40,960 nt of DNA from Blautia luti (GTDB taxonomy: Bacteria; Bacillota; Clostridia; Lachnospirales; Lachnospiraceae): NCBI RefSeq assembly GCF_013304735.1, contig NZ_JAAITI010000030.1, positions 1 to 40,960 on the forward strand, given 5' to 3'. Below, piece by piece: positions 25,410 through 34,623 of this stretch. Each line of letters opens with the position of its first letter. The first letter of the stretch is position 1. Made by a program: the position numbers and the translations under genes. The notes beneath the pieces are model-generated. The model was not told where the DNA came from. It saw nothing but the letters and a program-made list of their open reading frames with translations, and made no database searches.

Positions 25410-25787
25410 ATGGTGATAGAAATCGATTTTAACAGTGATGAGGCGATCTATATGCAGATCACCAATCAGATCATAATGGGGATAGCTACATCAAGACTTC
25501 ATGAGGGGGATGCTCTGCCCTCTGTACGGCAGCTTGCAAGTATTGCAGGAATTAATATGCATACGGTAAACAAGGCATATGCACTGCTTCGGCAGGAAGG
25601 TTTTGTAACCATTGACAGACGGAAGGGCGCTGTGATCTCCATTGATGCGGATAAGGTCAGAGCTCTGGAAGAAATGAAACAGAATCTGACAGTGGCAATG
25701 GCATGGGGATGTTGTAAAAATGTAACAAGGGAAGAAGTTCACCAGCTGGTGGATGAGATTTTTGACGAATATGACACAGACAGATAG
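25410..25787 (+). CDS. GntR-family regulator, YtrA type
   Basis: A 125-aa DNA-binding protein. The N-terminal winged helix-turn-helix (about 10-75) has the GntR signature: YMQITNQIIMGI, then LPSVRQLASIAGINMHTVNKAYALLRQEGFV and the wing DRRKGAVIS. The effector region is only about 45 residues, with no FCD, UTRA or aminotransferase domain, which is the YtrA subfamily pattern; such proteins often repress ABC-transporter or stress genes. GAGGAGAG precedes the ATG. clpC starts 11 bases downstream, so the pair is one operon and this protein is a candidate clpC regulator. Confidence 0.92.
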   Translation: MVIEIDFNSDEAIYMQITNQIIMGIATSRLHEGDALPSVRQLASIAGINMHTVNKAYALLRQEGFVTIDRRKGAVISIDADKVRALEEMKQNLTVAMAWGCCKNVTREEVHQLVDEIFDEYDTDR

Positions 25788-25798
25788 GAGGAGACATC

Positions 25799-28261
25799 AT
25801 GCAGGAACGATATACAAAACAGGCGGAGAATGTTCTTGTTCTGGCAAAACAGGCAGCCAGCTCCTGCGGACATAGTTATATTGGCACGGAGCATCTGTTG
25901 GTCGGTCTTGTGGAAGAAAAAGAGGGAACTGCTGGAAGAGTGCTGGAAGAATTTGGTATTCAGGCAGATAAAACCCTGGCACTGATTGATGAACTGATCG
26001 CACCGCCGGGAAATACGGCAGTTGCACAGAAACCGGGATTCAGTCCCAGAACAAGACGGGTTCTGGAAAATGCATATGCGGAAGCGGAGGCCATGCATTT
26101 TGAGGAGGCAGGCACCGAGCATCTACTGCTGGCAATGTTAAAAGAAACAGACTGTGTAGGTACAAGACTTTTGTATACCATGGGAGTGAATATCCAGAAA
26201 CTTTATGCGGCAGTTCTTGCTGCTATGGGAATGGACAGCGATGCTATTGCGGAAGAATTCCAATCTGTAAAGGCTTCCAGAGGAAAAAATGGAAGTGCCA
26301 CACCAACGCTTGACCAGTACAGCAGGGATCTTACAGAAATGGCGGAAGAGGGCAAACTGGATCCGGTTGTGGGAAGAGATAAGGAGATTGCCAGACTGAT
26401 CCAGATTTTAAGTAGAAGAACCAAGAACAATCCATGCCTGACAGGAGAACCCGGAGTCGGAAAAACAGCTATTGTAGAGGGGCTTGCACAGCGGATTGTC
26501 ACAGGAATGGTTCCGGATACTGTAAAAGATAAACGTGTGGTAGTTCTGGATCTTTCCGGAATGGTAGCAGGAAGCAAATATCGTGGAGAATTTGAAGAAC
26601 GTATTCGAAATGTCATTGACGAAGTAAGGGAACAGCAGGGAATCCTTCTTTTTATTGATGAGATTCACACAATTATCGGCGCCGGTGGGGCAGAGGGTGC
26701 TCTGGATGCCTCTAACATTCTGAAACCTTCTCTTTCCAGAGGAGAGATTCAGCTGATTGGGGCGACGACTCTGGAGGAATACCGGAAATATATTGAAAAA
26801 GATGCAGCTCTGGAACGCCGTTTTCAGCCTATTACAGTAGAAGAGCCTACGGAGGAAGAAGCAATTGAAATTCTGAAAGGCCTGCGTCCATACTATGAGA
26901 AACATCACGGGGTAGAGATTCTGGATGAGGCACTTGAAGCGGCGGTAAAAATGTCTGTCCGTTATATTAATGACCGTTTCCTTCCGGACAAAGCCATTGA
27001 TATCATTGACGAAGCTGCTTCCAAAGTGCAGCTAGCTGGATATCATCCGTCGCCGGAGGCAGAGGCGCTGGAGCGGGAAATTCACGATATTCTGAAAGAA
27101 AAAGAACAGGCGGTTGTAAATGCAGATCTGGAACATGCGAAAGAAGCGCAGGCCAGACAGAACGAAGCGGAAGCAGAACTTGAAAAACTCCGCAGAAAAG
27201 CAGATCGCCGAAACAGACGGAAAGCTCTCACTGTTGGAGAGGCAGCAGTTGCGGATATTGTATCCGACTGGACTAAAATTCCGGTACAGAGGCTGACAGA
27301 AGGAGAATCCAGACGTCTGGCAAATCTGGAAAAAGTTCTAAAAAAACGTGTAATCGGCCAGGATGAGGCGGTTTCTGCAGTTGCCCGTGCAGTAAAAAGA
27401 GGTAGGGTAGGCTTAAAAGATCCGGCAAGACCAATCGGTTCTTTCCTATTTCTGGGACCTACCGGAGTTGGAAAAACGGAACTTTCCAAAGCACTGGCAG
27501 AAGCTGTATTTGGAAGTGAGCAGGCAATGATTCGTGTAGATATGTCTGAATATATGGAAAAACACAGCGTATCCAAATTGATCGGATCTCCTCCGGGATA
27601 TGTAGGATATGAAGAAGGCGGACAGCTCAGTGAAAAAGTGAGAAGAAATCCGTACAGTGTAATTCTTTTTGATGAAATCGAAAAAGCGCATCCGGATGTG
27701 TTTAATATTCTTTTACAGGTGCTGGATGATGGCCATATCACAGATGCTCATGGCAGGAAAGTGGATTTCAAACAGACGATTATTATTATGACTTCCAATG
27801 CCGGTGCACAGGTGATTATGGAACCGAAGCATCTTGGCTTTATGTCCGGCGACACAGAAAAACAGAATTACGACCGAATGAAAAACGGAGTTATGGAAGA
27901 AGTTCGAAGGATGTTTAAACCGGAATTTCTGAATCGAATTGATGAGATTATGGTATTTCATTCTCTCAATAAAGAGAATATCCGCAAAATTGTTACGATC
28001 CTGCTCAAGAATCTGGAAAAACGATGCCAGGAACAGCTGAATATCACTCTGAAAATTACAGGAGCGGCAAAAGATCTCATTGCAGATGAAGGTTTTGACA
28101 GTAAGTATGGTGCAAGACCACTGCGTCGTGCAATCCAGACAAAAATCGAAGATGAAATGGCAACGGAAATTCTGGCAGGAAAGATCAAAGCAGGAGATAC
28201 GGTACAGGTAAAAGCAAAAGATAAAAAAATCTGCTTTTCTATTACAGTTTCCGGGGAATGA
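25799..28261 (+). CDS. clpC: Clp protease ATPase subunit ClpC
   Basis: Hsp100 unfoldase that feeds substrates to ClpP. The 820-aa protein has two Clp_N repeats (about 1-145; ERYTKQAENVLVLA, YIGTEHLL), AAA+ D1 with Walker A GEPGVGKT (Lys222) and Walker B LFIDEIHT, a Lys/Glu-rich coiled middle region (about 415-480), and D2 with GPTGVGKT (Lys559), ILFDEIEKAH and the C-terminal small domain. The short middle domain separates it from ClpB. AGGAGGAG precedes the ATG. Unusually, the ctsR-mcsA-mcsB partners and a CtsR box are absent; a GntR gene sits in front instead. A weak hairpin (28250-28268) spans its stop codon and may terminate transcription. Confidence 0.95.
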   Translation: MQERYTKQAENVLVLAKQAASSCGHSYIGTEHLLVGLVEEKEGTAGRVLEEFGIQADKTLALIDELIAPPGNTAVAQKPGFSPRTRRVLENAYAEAEAMHFEEAGTEHLLLAMLKETDCVGTRLLYTMGVNIQKLYAAVLAAMGMDSDAIAEEFQSVKASRGKNGSATPTLDQYSRDLTEMAEEGKLDPVVGRDKEIARLIQILSRRTKNNPCLTGEPGVGKTAIVEGLAQRIVTGMVPDTVKDKRVVVLDLSGMVAGSKYRGEFEERIRNVIDEVREQQGILLFIDEIHTIIGAGGAEGALDASNILKPSLSRGEIQLIGATTLEEYRKYIEKDAALERRFQPITVEEPTEEEAIEILKGLRPYYEKHHGVEILDEALEAAVKMSVRYINDRFLPDKAIDIIDEAASKVQLAGYHPSPEAEALEREIHDILKEKEQAVVNADLEHAKEAQARQNEAEAELEKLRRKADRRNRRKALTVGEAAVADIVSDWTKIPVQRLTEGESRRLANLEKVLKKRVIGQDEAVSAVARAVKRGRVGLKDPARPIGSFLFLGPTGVGKTELSKALAEAVFGSEQAMIRVDMSEYMEKHSVSKLIGSPPGYVGYEEGGQLSEKVRRNPYSVILFDEIEKAHPDVFNILLQVLDDGHITDAHGRKVDFKQTIIIMTSNAGAQVIMEPKHLGFMSGDTEKQNYDRMKNGVMEEVRRMFKPEFLNRIDEIMVFHSLNKENIRKIVTILLKNLEKRCQEQLNITLKITGAAKDLIADEGFDSKYGARPLRRAIQTKIEDEMATEILAGKIKAGDTVQVKAKDKKICFSITVSGE

Positions 28262-28382
28262 AACCGGAGTTTTTGAAAAGTATAAGAATTTTGTCACTTT
28301 CTATGGCAAAAAGAAAAAAAATAAGCTATAATTAACATCATCTTAAAGATACAACAAAAGAATTTCAGGAGGACATAAGATC

Positions 28383-28796
28383 ATGGCAGTGGTACAGGAA
28401 TTGATCCGTACAGAAGATAACGGTACTATCAGTTTTGGAGATTACGAATTAAACCAGAAATCCAAACTGTCGGATTATCAGTATCAGGGAGATATGTATA
28501 AAGTAAAAACATATAAGGAGATTACCAAGCTTGAGCGCAATGGAATGTTCGTATATGAGTCTGTTCCGGGAACAAGTGTATTTCATCTTCAGCAGGATGG
28601 AACTACAATGAGCTTTGAGGTACAGGGCTTTGAGGACTCTCAGATCACAGTAGAACTTGAAGCTGAGACAGAATATCAGGTATTTATCGATGGAGCGAGC
28701 ACAGGCACCATGACTACAAACCTGGGTGGCAAGCTTTCTTTCAGTGTTGAACTGGATGCGAACACCAAAGCAGAAGTAAAAATCGTAAAATGCTAA
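28383..28796 (+). CDS. Conserved beta-rich protein upstream of radA, unknown
   Basis: A 137-aa soluble protein, mostly predicted beta. Residues 1-65 form a KVKTYKEITKLERNGMFVYESVPGTSV module and 75-137 a second sandwich with ITVELEAETEYQVFIDG and TNLGGKLSFSVEL segments. Similar clostridial proteins are often labelled endosialidase; I see no glycosidase or catalytic residues and regard that name as unsafe. AGGAGG precedes the ATG. Its last seven bases overlap the start of radA, which suggests translational coupling. A TATAAT at 28327-28332 is a likely -10, though the -35 is weak. Confidence 0.8.
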   Translation: MAVVQELIRTEDNGTISFGDYELNQKSKLSDYQYQGDMYKVKTYKEITKLERNGMFVYESVPGTSVFHLQQDGTTMSFEVQGFEDSQITVELEAETEYQVFIDGASTGTMTTNLGGKLSFSVELDANTKAEVKIVKC

Positions 28797-30160
28797 AAAA
28801 TAAAAAAACAGTATATTTCTGCCAGGAATGCGGGTATGAATCGGCCAAATGGATGGGGCAATGTCCTGCATGTAAGGCATGGAATACATTTGTGGAGGAA
28901 ACGGTTTCTTCTAAAAAAACCGCTTCCTCCGGCGTAAAAGTATTGCAGAAGAAGACAGAACCTGTAATTTTAAAAGATATCAGCCTTTCGGCAGATGAAC
29001 GTCAGAGCTGTGGAATCGGTGAATTGGACAGGGTACTGGGAGGCGGAATTGTTCCTGGCTCCCTTGTTTTGGTGGGTGGAGATCCCGGAATCGGTAAATC
29101 TACCCTGCTTCTTCAGGTCTGCAGAAATCTTTCTTCCCAGGGAGTATCCGTATTATATATTTCCGGTGAGGAATCTCTGCGGCAGATTAAATTAAGGGCG
29201 GACAGACTGGGGAATTTTAATGATAAACTGAAACTGTTATGTGAAACCAATCTTGAAAATATCCGTGAAATCATAGAGCGGACGAAGCCGGATGTGGTAG
29301 TCGTGGACTCTATTCAGACAATGTTCCATGAAGATATTACTTCTGCACCGGGAAGTGTTTCACAGGTAAGAGAATCGACCAATGTTCTGATGCAGATTGC
29401 AAAAGGCATGGGTGTATCTATTTTTATTGTTGGCCATGTGACAAAAGAAGGTAATGTGGCCGGCCCCCGTGTGCTGGAACATATGGTAGATACCGTGCTT
29501 TATTTCGAAGGAGACAGGCATGCTTCCTATCGAATTCTGCGAGCGGTAAAAAACCGCTTTGGATCGACCAATGAGATCGGAGTTTTTGAGATGCAGAATA
29601 CAGGGCTGGAGGAAGTGAAAAATCCTTCCGAGTTTCTGCTGAATGGAAGACCGGAGAATGCATCCGGTTCCGTAGTAGCCTGCTCTATGGAAGGAACCAG
29701 ACCGATTCTGGTGGAGATTCAGGCACTGGTGTGCCAGAGTAATTTTGGGATTCCCAGGAGAACGGCAGTTGGTACCGATTTTAATCGTGTAAATCTTCTT
29801 ATGGCAGTATTGGAGAAAAAAGCAGGAGTTCATCTTGCATCTTCTGATGCTTATGTAAATATTGCCGGAGGAATGAAGATGACGGAACCGGCCATTGACT
29901 TAGCAATCTGCCTGGCAATTATTTCCAGTGCCAAAGATATTGTTATTCCGGATTCTGTTATGGTTTTTGGAGAGATTGGCCTAAGTGGCGAAGTCCGGGC
30001 TGTCAGCATGGCTGGACAAAGGGTGCAGGAAGCAAAAAAACTGGGATTTGAAACGGTAATCCTGCCGGAAGTGAACCGGGCAGCAACAGAGAGCATGAAA
30101 GGAATCCGGCTGATATATGTGGCCGGGATTCGTGATGCGATTTCATATATAATGAGGTAA
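28790..30160 (+). CDS. radA: DNA repair protein RadA (Sms)
   Basis: RecA-like DNA-repair and recombination ATPase that helps extend D-loops and process branched intermediates. The 456-aa protein has the N-terminal C4 zinc finger (Cys11, Cys14, Cys25, Cys28), Walker A GDPGIGKST (about 97-105), Walker B VVVVDSIQT, the RadA-specific KNRFG motif (about 254-258) and a C-terminal Lon-protease-like domain (about 290-456). The start overlaps the preceding gene by 7 bases. The glycosyltransferase gene begins only 6 bases after its stop, so the glycan locus probably shares its transcript. Confidence 0.96.
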   Translation: MLKNKKTVYFCQECGYESAKWMGQCPACKAWNTFVEETVSSKKTASSGVKVLQKKTEPVILKDISLSADERQSCGIGELDRVLGGGIVPGSLVLVGGDPGIGKSTLLLQVCRNLSSQGVSVLYISGEESLRQIKLRADRLGNFNDKLKLLCETNLENIREIIERTKPDVVVVDSIQTMFHEDITSAPGSVSQVRESTNVLMQIAKGMGVSIFIVGHVTKEGNVAGPRVLEHMVDTVLYFEGDRHASYRILRAVKNRFGSTNEIGVFEMQNTGLEEVKNPSEFLLNGRPENASGSVVACSMEGTRPILVEIQALVCQSNFGIPRRTAVGTDFNRVNLLMAVLEKKAGVHLASSDAYVNIAGGMKMTEPAIDLAICLAIISSAKDIVIPDSVMVFGEIGLSGEVRAVSMAGQRVQEAKKLGFETVILPEVNRAATESMKGIRLIYVAGIRDAISYIMR

Positions 30161-30166
30161 ACAAAT

Positions 30167-31177
30167 ATGCAAAAGGTTTTGTCAGTTATCATTCCAGTGT
30201 ACAATATGGAAAAGTACATCCGTCAGTGCCTGGAATCGCTGATGATCAGAGAGATTCTGGATAAAATAGAAATACTGGTGGTTCTGGACGGATCGACGGA
30301 CCGGTCTGAAGAGATTGCAATGGAGTATGTGGCAGCACATCCGGATTCTGTCCGTGTGATCAGTAAGCCAAATGGCGGACATGGATCGGCGATCAATACA
30401 GGAATGGACCATGCTGCCGGAGAATATGTAAAGGTACTGGACAGTGATGACTGGGTAAATAAAAAAGCTTTTATCAGGCTTGTGGAAGGCCTGGAAAAAT
30501 TTCACACAGATATTGTCTGGAGCAATTTTTTCTGGGTTTATGAGCAATCCGGGAAAATGAGTATTCAGAACAGACATCCGTTTCCGGGTGTGGAATATGG
30601 CAGGAAATATGATTTTCATGAAGTTGCGGAAAAAACATTTGTAAAGATGCATTCCATGACAATTCGAACAGATCTGGTTCGAAAAACAGGAATGAGAATT
30701 GATGAAAACTGCTATTATGTAGATGTGGAATTTGTAATGTATCCGATTCCGGAAGTCAAAAGTATTGTATTTCTGGATGAATTTGTATACATGTACAGAC
30801 TGGGGCGCCAGGGTCAGAGCATGACACTGGAAAAAATGCGAAAGAATCACAGAAATCATGAGAGGGTTCTGAAAAGCCTTCTGAAATATTACCGGAAACA
30901 GAGAACAAAAGGGGCCGACAGAGAATACCTGGTATATCTTGAAAATGGAATTTCCAATGTTTTAAGCAGCCATTTTAAGATCTATTTGAGTTTTCCGTGC
31001 TCTGTAAAAATGTGCCGCAGACTGCGGAAAATGGATGGAAAAATTCATGAGAGTTATCCCGATATTTATAATGCGGTAGAAAATAAATTTGTATGGGCTA
31101 TCAGAAAAAGCGGATATCTGTTATACTATCCAGGACACTTTATTATGAGGCTTAGGGAGAAACTAAATGAAGTATAA
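30167..31177 (+). CDS. Family 2 glycosyltransferase
   Basis: A 336-aa GT-A fold enzyme predicted to transfer a sugar from a nucleotide donor to a surface-glycan intermediate on the cytosolic face. The N-terminus VLSVIIPVYNMEKYIRQCLE is typical of GT2. The nucleotide-contacting VVLDGSTDRSEE and the metal-binding DSDD (Asp92, Asp94) are present, and the rest (about 200-336) is basic and helical and could contact membrane or acceptor. No transmembrane segment is clear. A modest GAGGT site overlaps the end of radA. It overlaps the next gene by 11 bases. Sugar specificity is not predictable. Confidence 0.92.
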   Translation: MQKVLSVIIPVYNMEKYIRQCLESLMIREILDKIEILVVLDGSTDRSEEIAMEYVAAHPDSVRVISKPNGGHGSAINTGMDHAAGEYVKVLDSDDWVNKKAFIRLVEGLEKFHTDIVWSNFFWVYEQSGKMSIQNRHPFPGVEYGRKYDFHEVAEKTFVKMHSMTIRTDLVRKTGMRIDENCYYVDVEFVMYPIPEVKSIVFLDEFVYMYRLGRQGQSMTLEKMRKNHRNHERVLKSLLKYYRKQRTKGADREYLVYLENGISNVLSSHFKIYLSFPCSVKMCRRLRKMDGKIHESYPDIYNAVENKFVWAIRKSGYLLYYPGHFIMRLREKLNEV

Positions 31178-32810
31178 AACAGTACAGACAATGATGCTTC
31201 CTGACAGTACAGAAGAAAATCATGGACTTTATTATCAGGGAACAGAAGGCGTACATGTAATCAATGAAGAAAAAAAATCATTATACATACCGGAGAACGA
31301 AAAAGCAGAACTGTTTACATATTTTAATGGTTTTTATCCGGGACAGTGGTCAGAGTATACCGAACTGAACGGGCTTCATGTGGAGGTTACGGTTTCCGGA
31401 AATTGCAAAGTAGCGCTCTGTTATACAGATGGAAAAAAAAGTGCTGTATACGAGGAACGAAAATGTATCACCGAGGGAGATACGGCTTCTTTTGAAATGC
31501 CTGATCCGGAAAAATTTTCGGCCGTCTGGATTCGAGTGGAAGGACTGGAGCAAGGATGTTATCTCCGGAATATTGTTTTTGGCTCTGAAGTGGAAGTACA
31601 GCAGGATGTTCAGATTGCAGTAGTGATCTGTACCTGTCGCCGTGAAAAAGAGGTAATCGGAAATCTTGAGAGGATTTCCAGAATGGAGCAGGAATATCGT
31701 CCGAAAGTTTTTCTTATAGATAATGGAAATACACTGACAGAGGAAATGATTCCGGACTGGGTACATCTTGTTTTGAACCGGAACTGTGGAGGCGCAGGTG
31801 GATTTACAAGAGGTATGATCGAGGCGCTGAAGATTCCGGAGTTTACTCATGTAATCCTGATGGATGATGATATTGTCCTGAATCCGGATGTGCTTAAAAA
31901 AACAGAATTATTTTTATCTGTTGTAAAGAAAAAATGGCAGAAGGCACCTCTTGGAGGTTCACTCATAGAAAGGGATGTTCCATGGAATCAGTTTGAATGC
32001 GGAGCATTATGGAACCGTGGAAAAATTCAGGGCGGCAGACAGAATCTGGATCTTCGGAAACCGGAAACTCTTCTCGAAAATGCAAAGATCGAGAACTGGG
32101 ATTACGGTGGATGGTGGTATTGCTGTATACCGGTACCGTCAATCCGTGAAAAAGGACTTCCACTTCCTGTGTTTATTCACAGAGATGATATTGAATATGG
32201 AATTCGTATGGGCAGCCTGATGACTTTGAATGGAATCGGAGTCTGGCATGAGGTCGTAATCAAAAAACTTCCGCAGATGGGAGAATATTATGATATCCGA
32301 AATATGGCGATCTTAAATGCTATTCATTATGAGGACTGGACCAAACGTCAGTGGAAAGCCTTTCTGATGAAATGGGCAGCAGGAAATCTACTGAGAGGAA
32401 GATATTCCTATATTTATCTGAATATCTGTGCGATGCTGGATTTTCTGAAAGGTGAAAAATGGCTGGAAGACACAGATGGCGTAGAGATTCAGCAGAATGT
32501 TGTCAAACGTCTTCCAAAACTGGAAAGACTGGATAAAAAAGAAAAGAATGTATTCTACACAACTCCGGATGTCAGTGTTTATACTGCAGCCAGAAAAAAA
32601 CGTGTAGTTTATGAAGATTCTGCGGGACTTTGCCTGAAAGCAGACAAAAATCTTGCGGAAACAATACGTCTGAGCATATATTTGTTACTGGCATTGAGGA
32701 AAACAGACAGGTACTTTGAAAGAGCCAGGGAAAGCTATCGCAAGAACTGGAAGAAACTGATAACAGAAGAATTCTGGAATAATTATTTGGAGATTGATAA
32801 GAATGAGTAA
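31167..32810 (+). CDS. GlfT2-like glycosyltransferase, first copy
   Basis: A 547-aa enzyme with the architecture of galactofuranosyltransferase GlfT2: an N-terminal beta-rich domain (about 1-140), a GT-A domain opening IAVVICTCRREKEVIGNLER, the NCGGAGGFTRGM loop, a MDDD metal motif (Asp233-Asp235), GGWWYCCIP and HRDDIEYGIR further on, then a helical C-terminus. GlfT2-type enzymes extend Galf or related polymers on lipid-linked acceptors. No UDP-galactopyranose mutase (glf) is in the window, so the donor is open; rhamnose or Galf are both possible. It overlaps the upstream gene by 11 bases and the next by 8. It is a paralogue of the next gene. Confidence 0.9.
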   Translation: MKYKTVQTMMLPDSTEENHGLYYQGTEGVHVINEEKKSLYIPENEKAELFTYFNGFYPGQWSEYTELNGLHVEVTVSGNCKVALCYTDGKKSAVYEERKCITEGDTASFEMPDPEKFSAVWIRVEGLEQGCYLRNIVFGSEVEVQQDVQIAVVICTCRREKEVIGNLERISRMEQEYRPKVFLIDNGNTLTEEMIPDWVHLVLNRNCGGAGGFTRGMIEALKIPEFTHVILMDDDIVLNPDVLKKTELFLSVVKKKWQKAPLGGSLIERDVPWNQFECGALWNRGKIQGGRQNLDLRKPETLLENAKIENWDYGGWWYCCIPVPSIREKGLPLPVFIHRDDIEYGIRMGSLMTLNGIGVWHEVVIKKLPQMGEYYDIRNMAILNAIHYEDWTKRQWKAFLMKWAAGNLLRGRYSYIYLNICAMLDFLKGEKWLEDTDGVEIQQNVVKRLPKLERLDKKEKNVFYTTPDVSVYTAARKKRVVYEDSAGLCLKADKNLAETIRLSIYLLLALRKTDRYFERARESYRKNWKKLITEEFWNNYLEIDKNE

Positions 32811-34623
32811 GAATTACAAACTGCAGAATATCCTGTTCTGCGACAATGACAGACTGGAAGCATACTGGGAAATGTTCTTCAAAAGCAGCCGTCCGGTATA
32901 TGACAGAGAAAAGAAAACAATTGTTTTAGGTGCAGGCCAGGTAATTGATTTCTGCACATATTTTAACTCTATTTCACTTCTGAAATGGAAAACTTATACT
33001 TATGCGTCAAAATTAATACTGAAACTGCGTGTAAAAGGTGAAATGGAGATTATCCTTACAGGCTATGAGAAAAAAGATACGCAGTATATCCGAAAAGTTT
33101 TGCACAGAGCAAAAGTTTCTGCCGCAGAGCCGCAGGAGATTAGTCTGGAATATCCGGAAAATAATCTGATGCTTGCTGGTTTTGAGATCCATACACATGG
33201 AATATGTGTGGTTTATGGTGGAGAGTATGATACAGAAATCGATGAGGAACAGGTACGTCATGTATCTCTTCATCTTTGCACTACTACATTTAAGAAAGAG
33301 GATTATATCCTTCCTAATATTCAGCTTCTGAAGGATACCGTACTTGCAGGTAACGATAGCCTGGCGAAGAATCTTTGGATTCATGTAGTGGATAATGGAC
33401 GCACACTTCCGGTAGAAGAGCTGGAAACAGAACATGTAATGGTACATCCCAATCTGAATGTAGGCGGGGCTGGTGGTTTTACACGAGGTATGCTGGAGGC
33501 AATGGACCATAAGGAGAAGCCGACACACGTTCTCCTCATGGATGACGACGTTATGATCCTTCCGGAGAGTCTGATCCGTACCTATAATCTTCTGAAGATT
33601 GTTCGTCCCGAGTATGAGCATCACTTTATCAGTGGAGCAATGCTTTTCTATGAAGAGATGAATTACCTGTATGAGGATGTTGGATTTATGGATCATGAGG
33701 GAACTTATGGACCGATTAAAGACCGTGTAGACACAAGAAAGATGGAAGATATCCTTCGTTGTGAGGAAATGTTCCATCAGCCGAAGAATGCTTATGCAGG
33801 ATGGTGGTATTGCTGTATCCCTGCAGAATTTGTACGTAAAGATAATTTACCGTTGCCAGTATTTGTACGTGGTGATGATGTAGAATACAGCCTGCGTAAT
33901 AAAGCAAAATTCATTACACTCAGTGGTATTTGTATCTGGCATATGGGCTTTACAAACAAATTTAACGGAGCAATGGAATTTTATCAGGTGCACAGAAATA
34001 CACTGATGCTTCAGGCAGCCAGTGGAGTATGCCAGAATGTGGATATTATGACCCGTATCCGTAAACTGATTCGTGTAAACCTTCTTCGCTTTAACTATGA
34101 TGGGGCGGAGCTCCTTCTTGATGCGGTTGAGGATTACATGAAGGGATATAAATTCTTCATGAAGAATCAGGGTGAGAAACTTCTGAAAGAGAAATCTCAG
34201 AAAAATGAGAAGATGGAACCACTTTCTAAGTTTCCGGAAGCACCAACAAAGGTACTTAGTGTTTATGCACAGGATCTTCCACGTAAATCACTGGAGACAT
34301 TTCTGTACAGGATTACTTACAATGGGCATTTTTGGCCAACAAAATGGCTGAAAAAGTCAGTTGTTCCAGTGGCTTATGACTGGTATTATTCACCGCACAG
34401 ATATTTTTTCAGAAGGAAACTTCTTGCAGTGAACCCATATCTGAAGCAGGGTGCATACAGAGAAATGGATAAGAAGAGATTTTTTGAGCTGTTCAGCAGG
34501 GAAAGAAAGCTTTTCAACCGTTATGCTAGGATTCATGAACGTTTGGAGAAAGAGTACAGAGATCACAGAAAAGAATTTACTTCAGAAAGTTTCTGGAGAA
34601 AATATTTGGAGATAGATAAATGA
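32803..34623 (+). CDS. GlfT2-like glycosyltransferase, second copy
   Basis: A 606-aa paralogue of the preceding gene. It has an N-terminal beta-rich domain (about 1-170), the NVGGAGGFTRGM loop, a MDDD metal motif (Asp247-Asp249), GWWYCCIP, VRGDDVEYSLR and GICIWHMGF, followed by a longer helical tail with a Lys/Glu-rich stretch near 460-475. Two such enzymes in a row suggest alternating or sequential linkages in one polymer, as for GlfT1/GlfT2 in mycobacteria; that comparison is inference. The ATG at 32803 (GGAG at 32789-32792) lies inside the previous gene's stop; an in-frame TTG at 32794 is less likely. It overlaps the next gene by 4 bases. Confidence 0.9.
   Translation: MSKNYKLQNILFCDNDRLEAYWEMFFKSSRPVYDREKKTIVLGAGQVIDFCTYFNSISLLKWKTYTYASKLILKLRVKGEMEIILTGYEKKDTQYIRKVLHRAKVSAAEPQEISLEYPENNLMLAGFEIHTHGICVVYGGEYDTEIDEEQVRHVSLHLCTTTFKKEDYILPNIQLLKDTVLAGNDSLAKNLWIHVVDNGRTLPVEELETEHVMVHPNLNVGGAGGFTRGMLEAMDHKEKPTHVLLMDDDVMILPESLIRTYNLLKIVRPEYEHHFISGAMLFYEEMNYLYEDVGFMDHEGTYGPIKDRVDTRKMEDILRCEEMFHQPKNAYAGWWYCCIPAEFVRKDNLPLPVFVRGDDVEYSLRNKAKFITLSGICIWHMGFTNKFNGAMEFYQVHRNTLMLQAASGVCQNVDIMTRIRKLIRVNLLRFNYDGAELLLDAVEDYMKGYKFFMKNQGEKLLKEKSQKNEKMEPLSKFPEAPTKVLSVYAQDLPRKSLETFLYRITYNGHFWPTKWLKKSVVPVAYDWYYSPHRYFFRRKLLAVNPYLKQGAYREMDKKRFFELFSRERKLFNRYARIHERLEKEYRDHRKEFTSESFWRKYLEIDK

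Noticed and set aside
28291..28332. TTGTCA and TATAAT as a promoter pair before the 137-aa gene
   Set aside because: The spacing is 30 bases, too long for sigma-A; only the -10 is kept as a possibility.
28383..28796. Endosialidase as the product name
   Set aside because: No glycosidase domain, signal peptide or catalytic residues are visible; the name seems to be inherited from automatic annotation.
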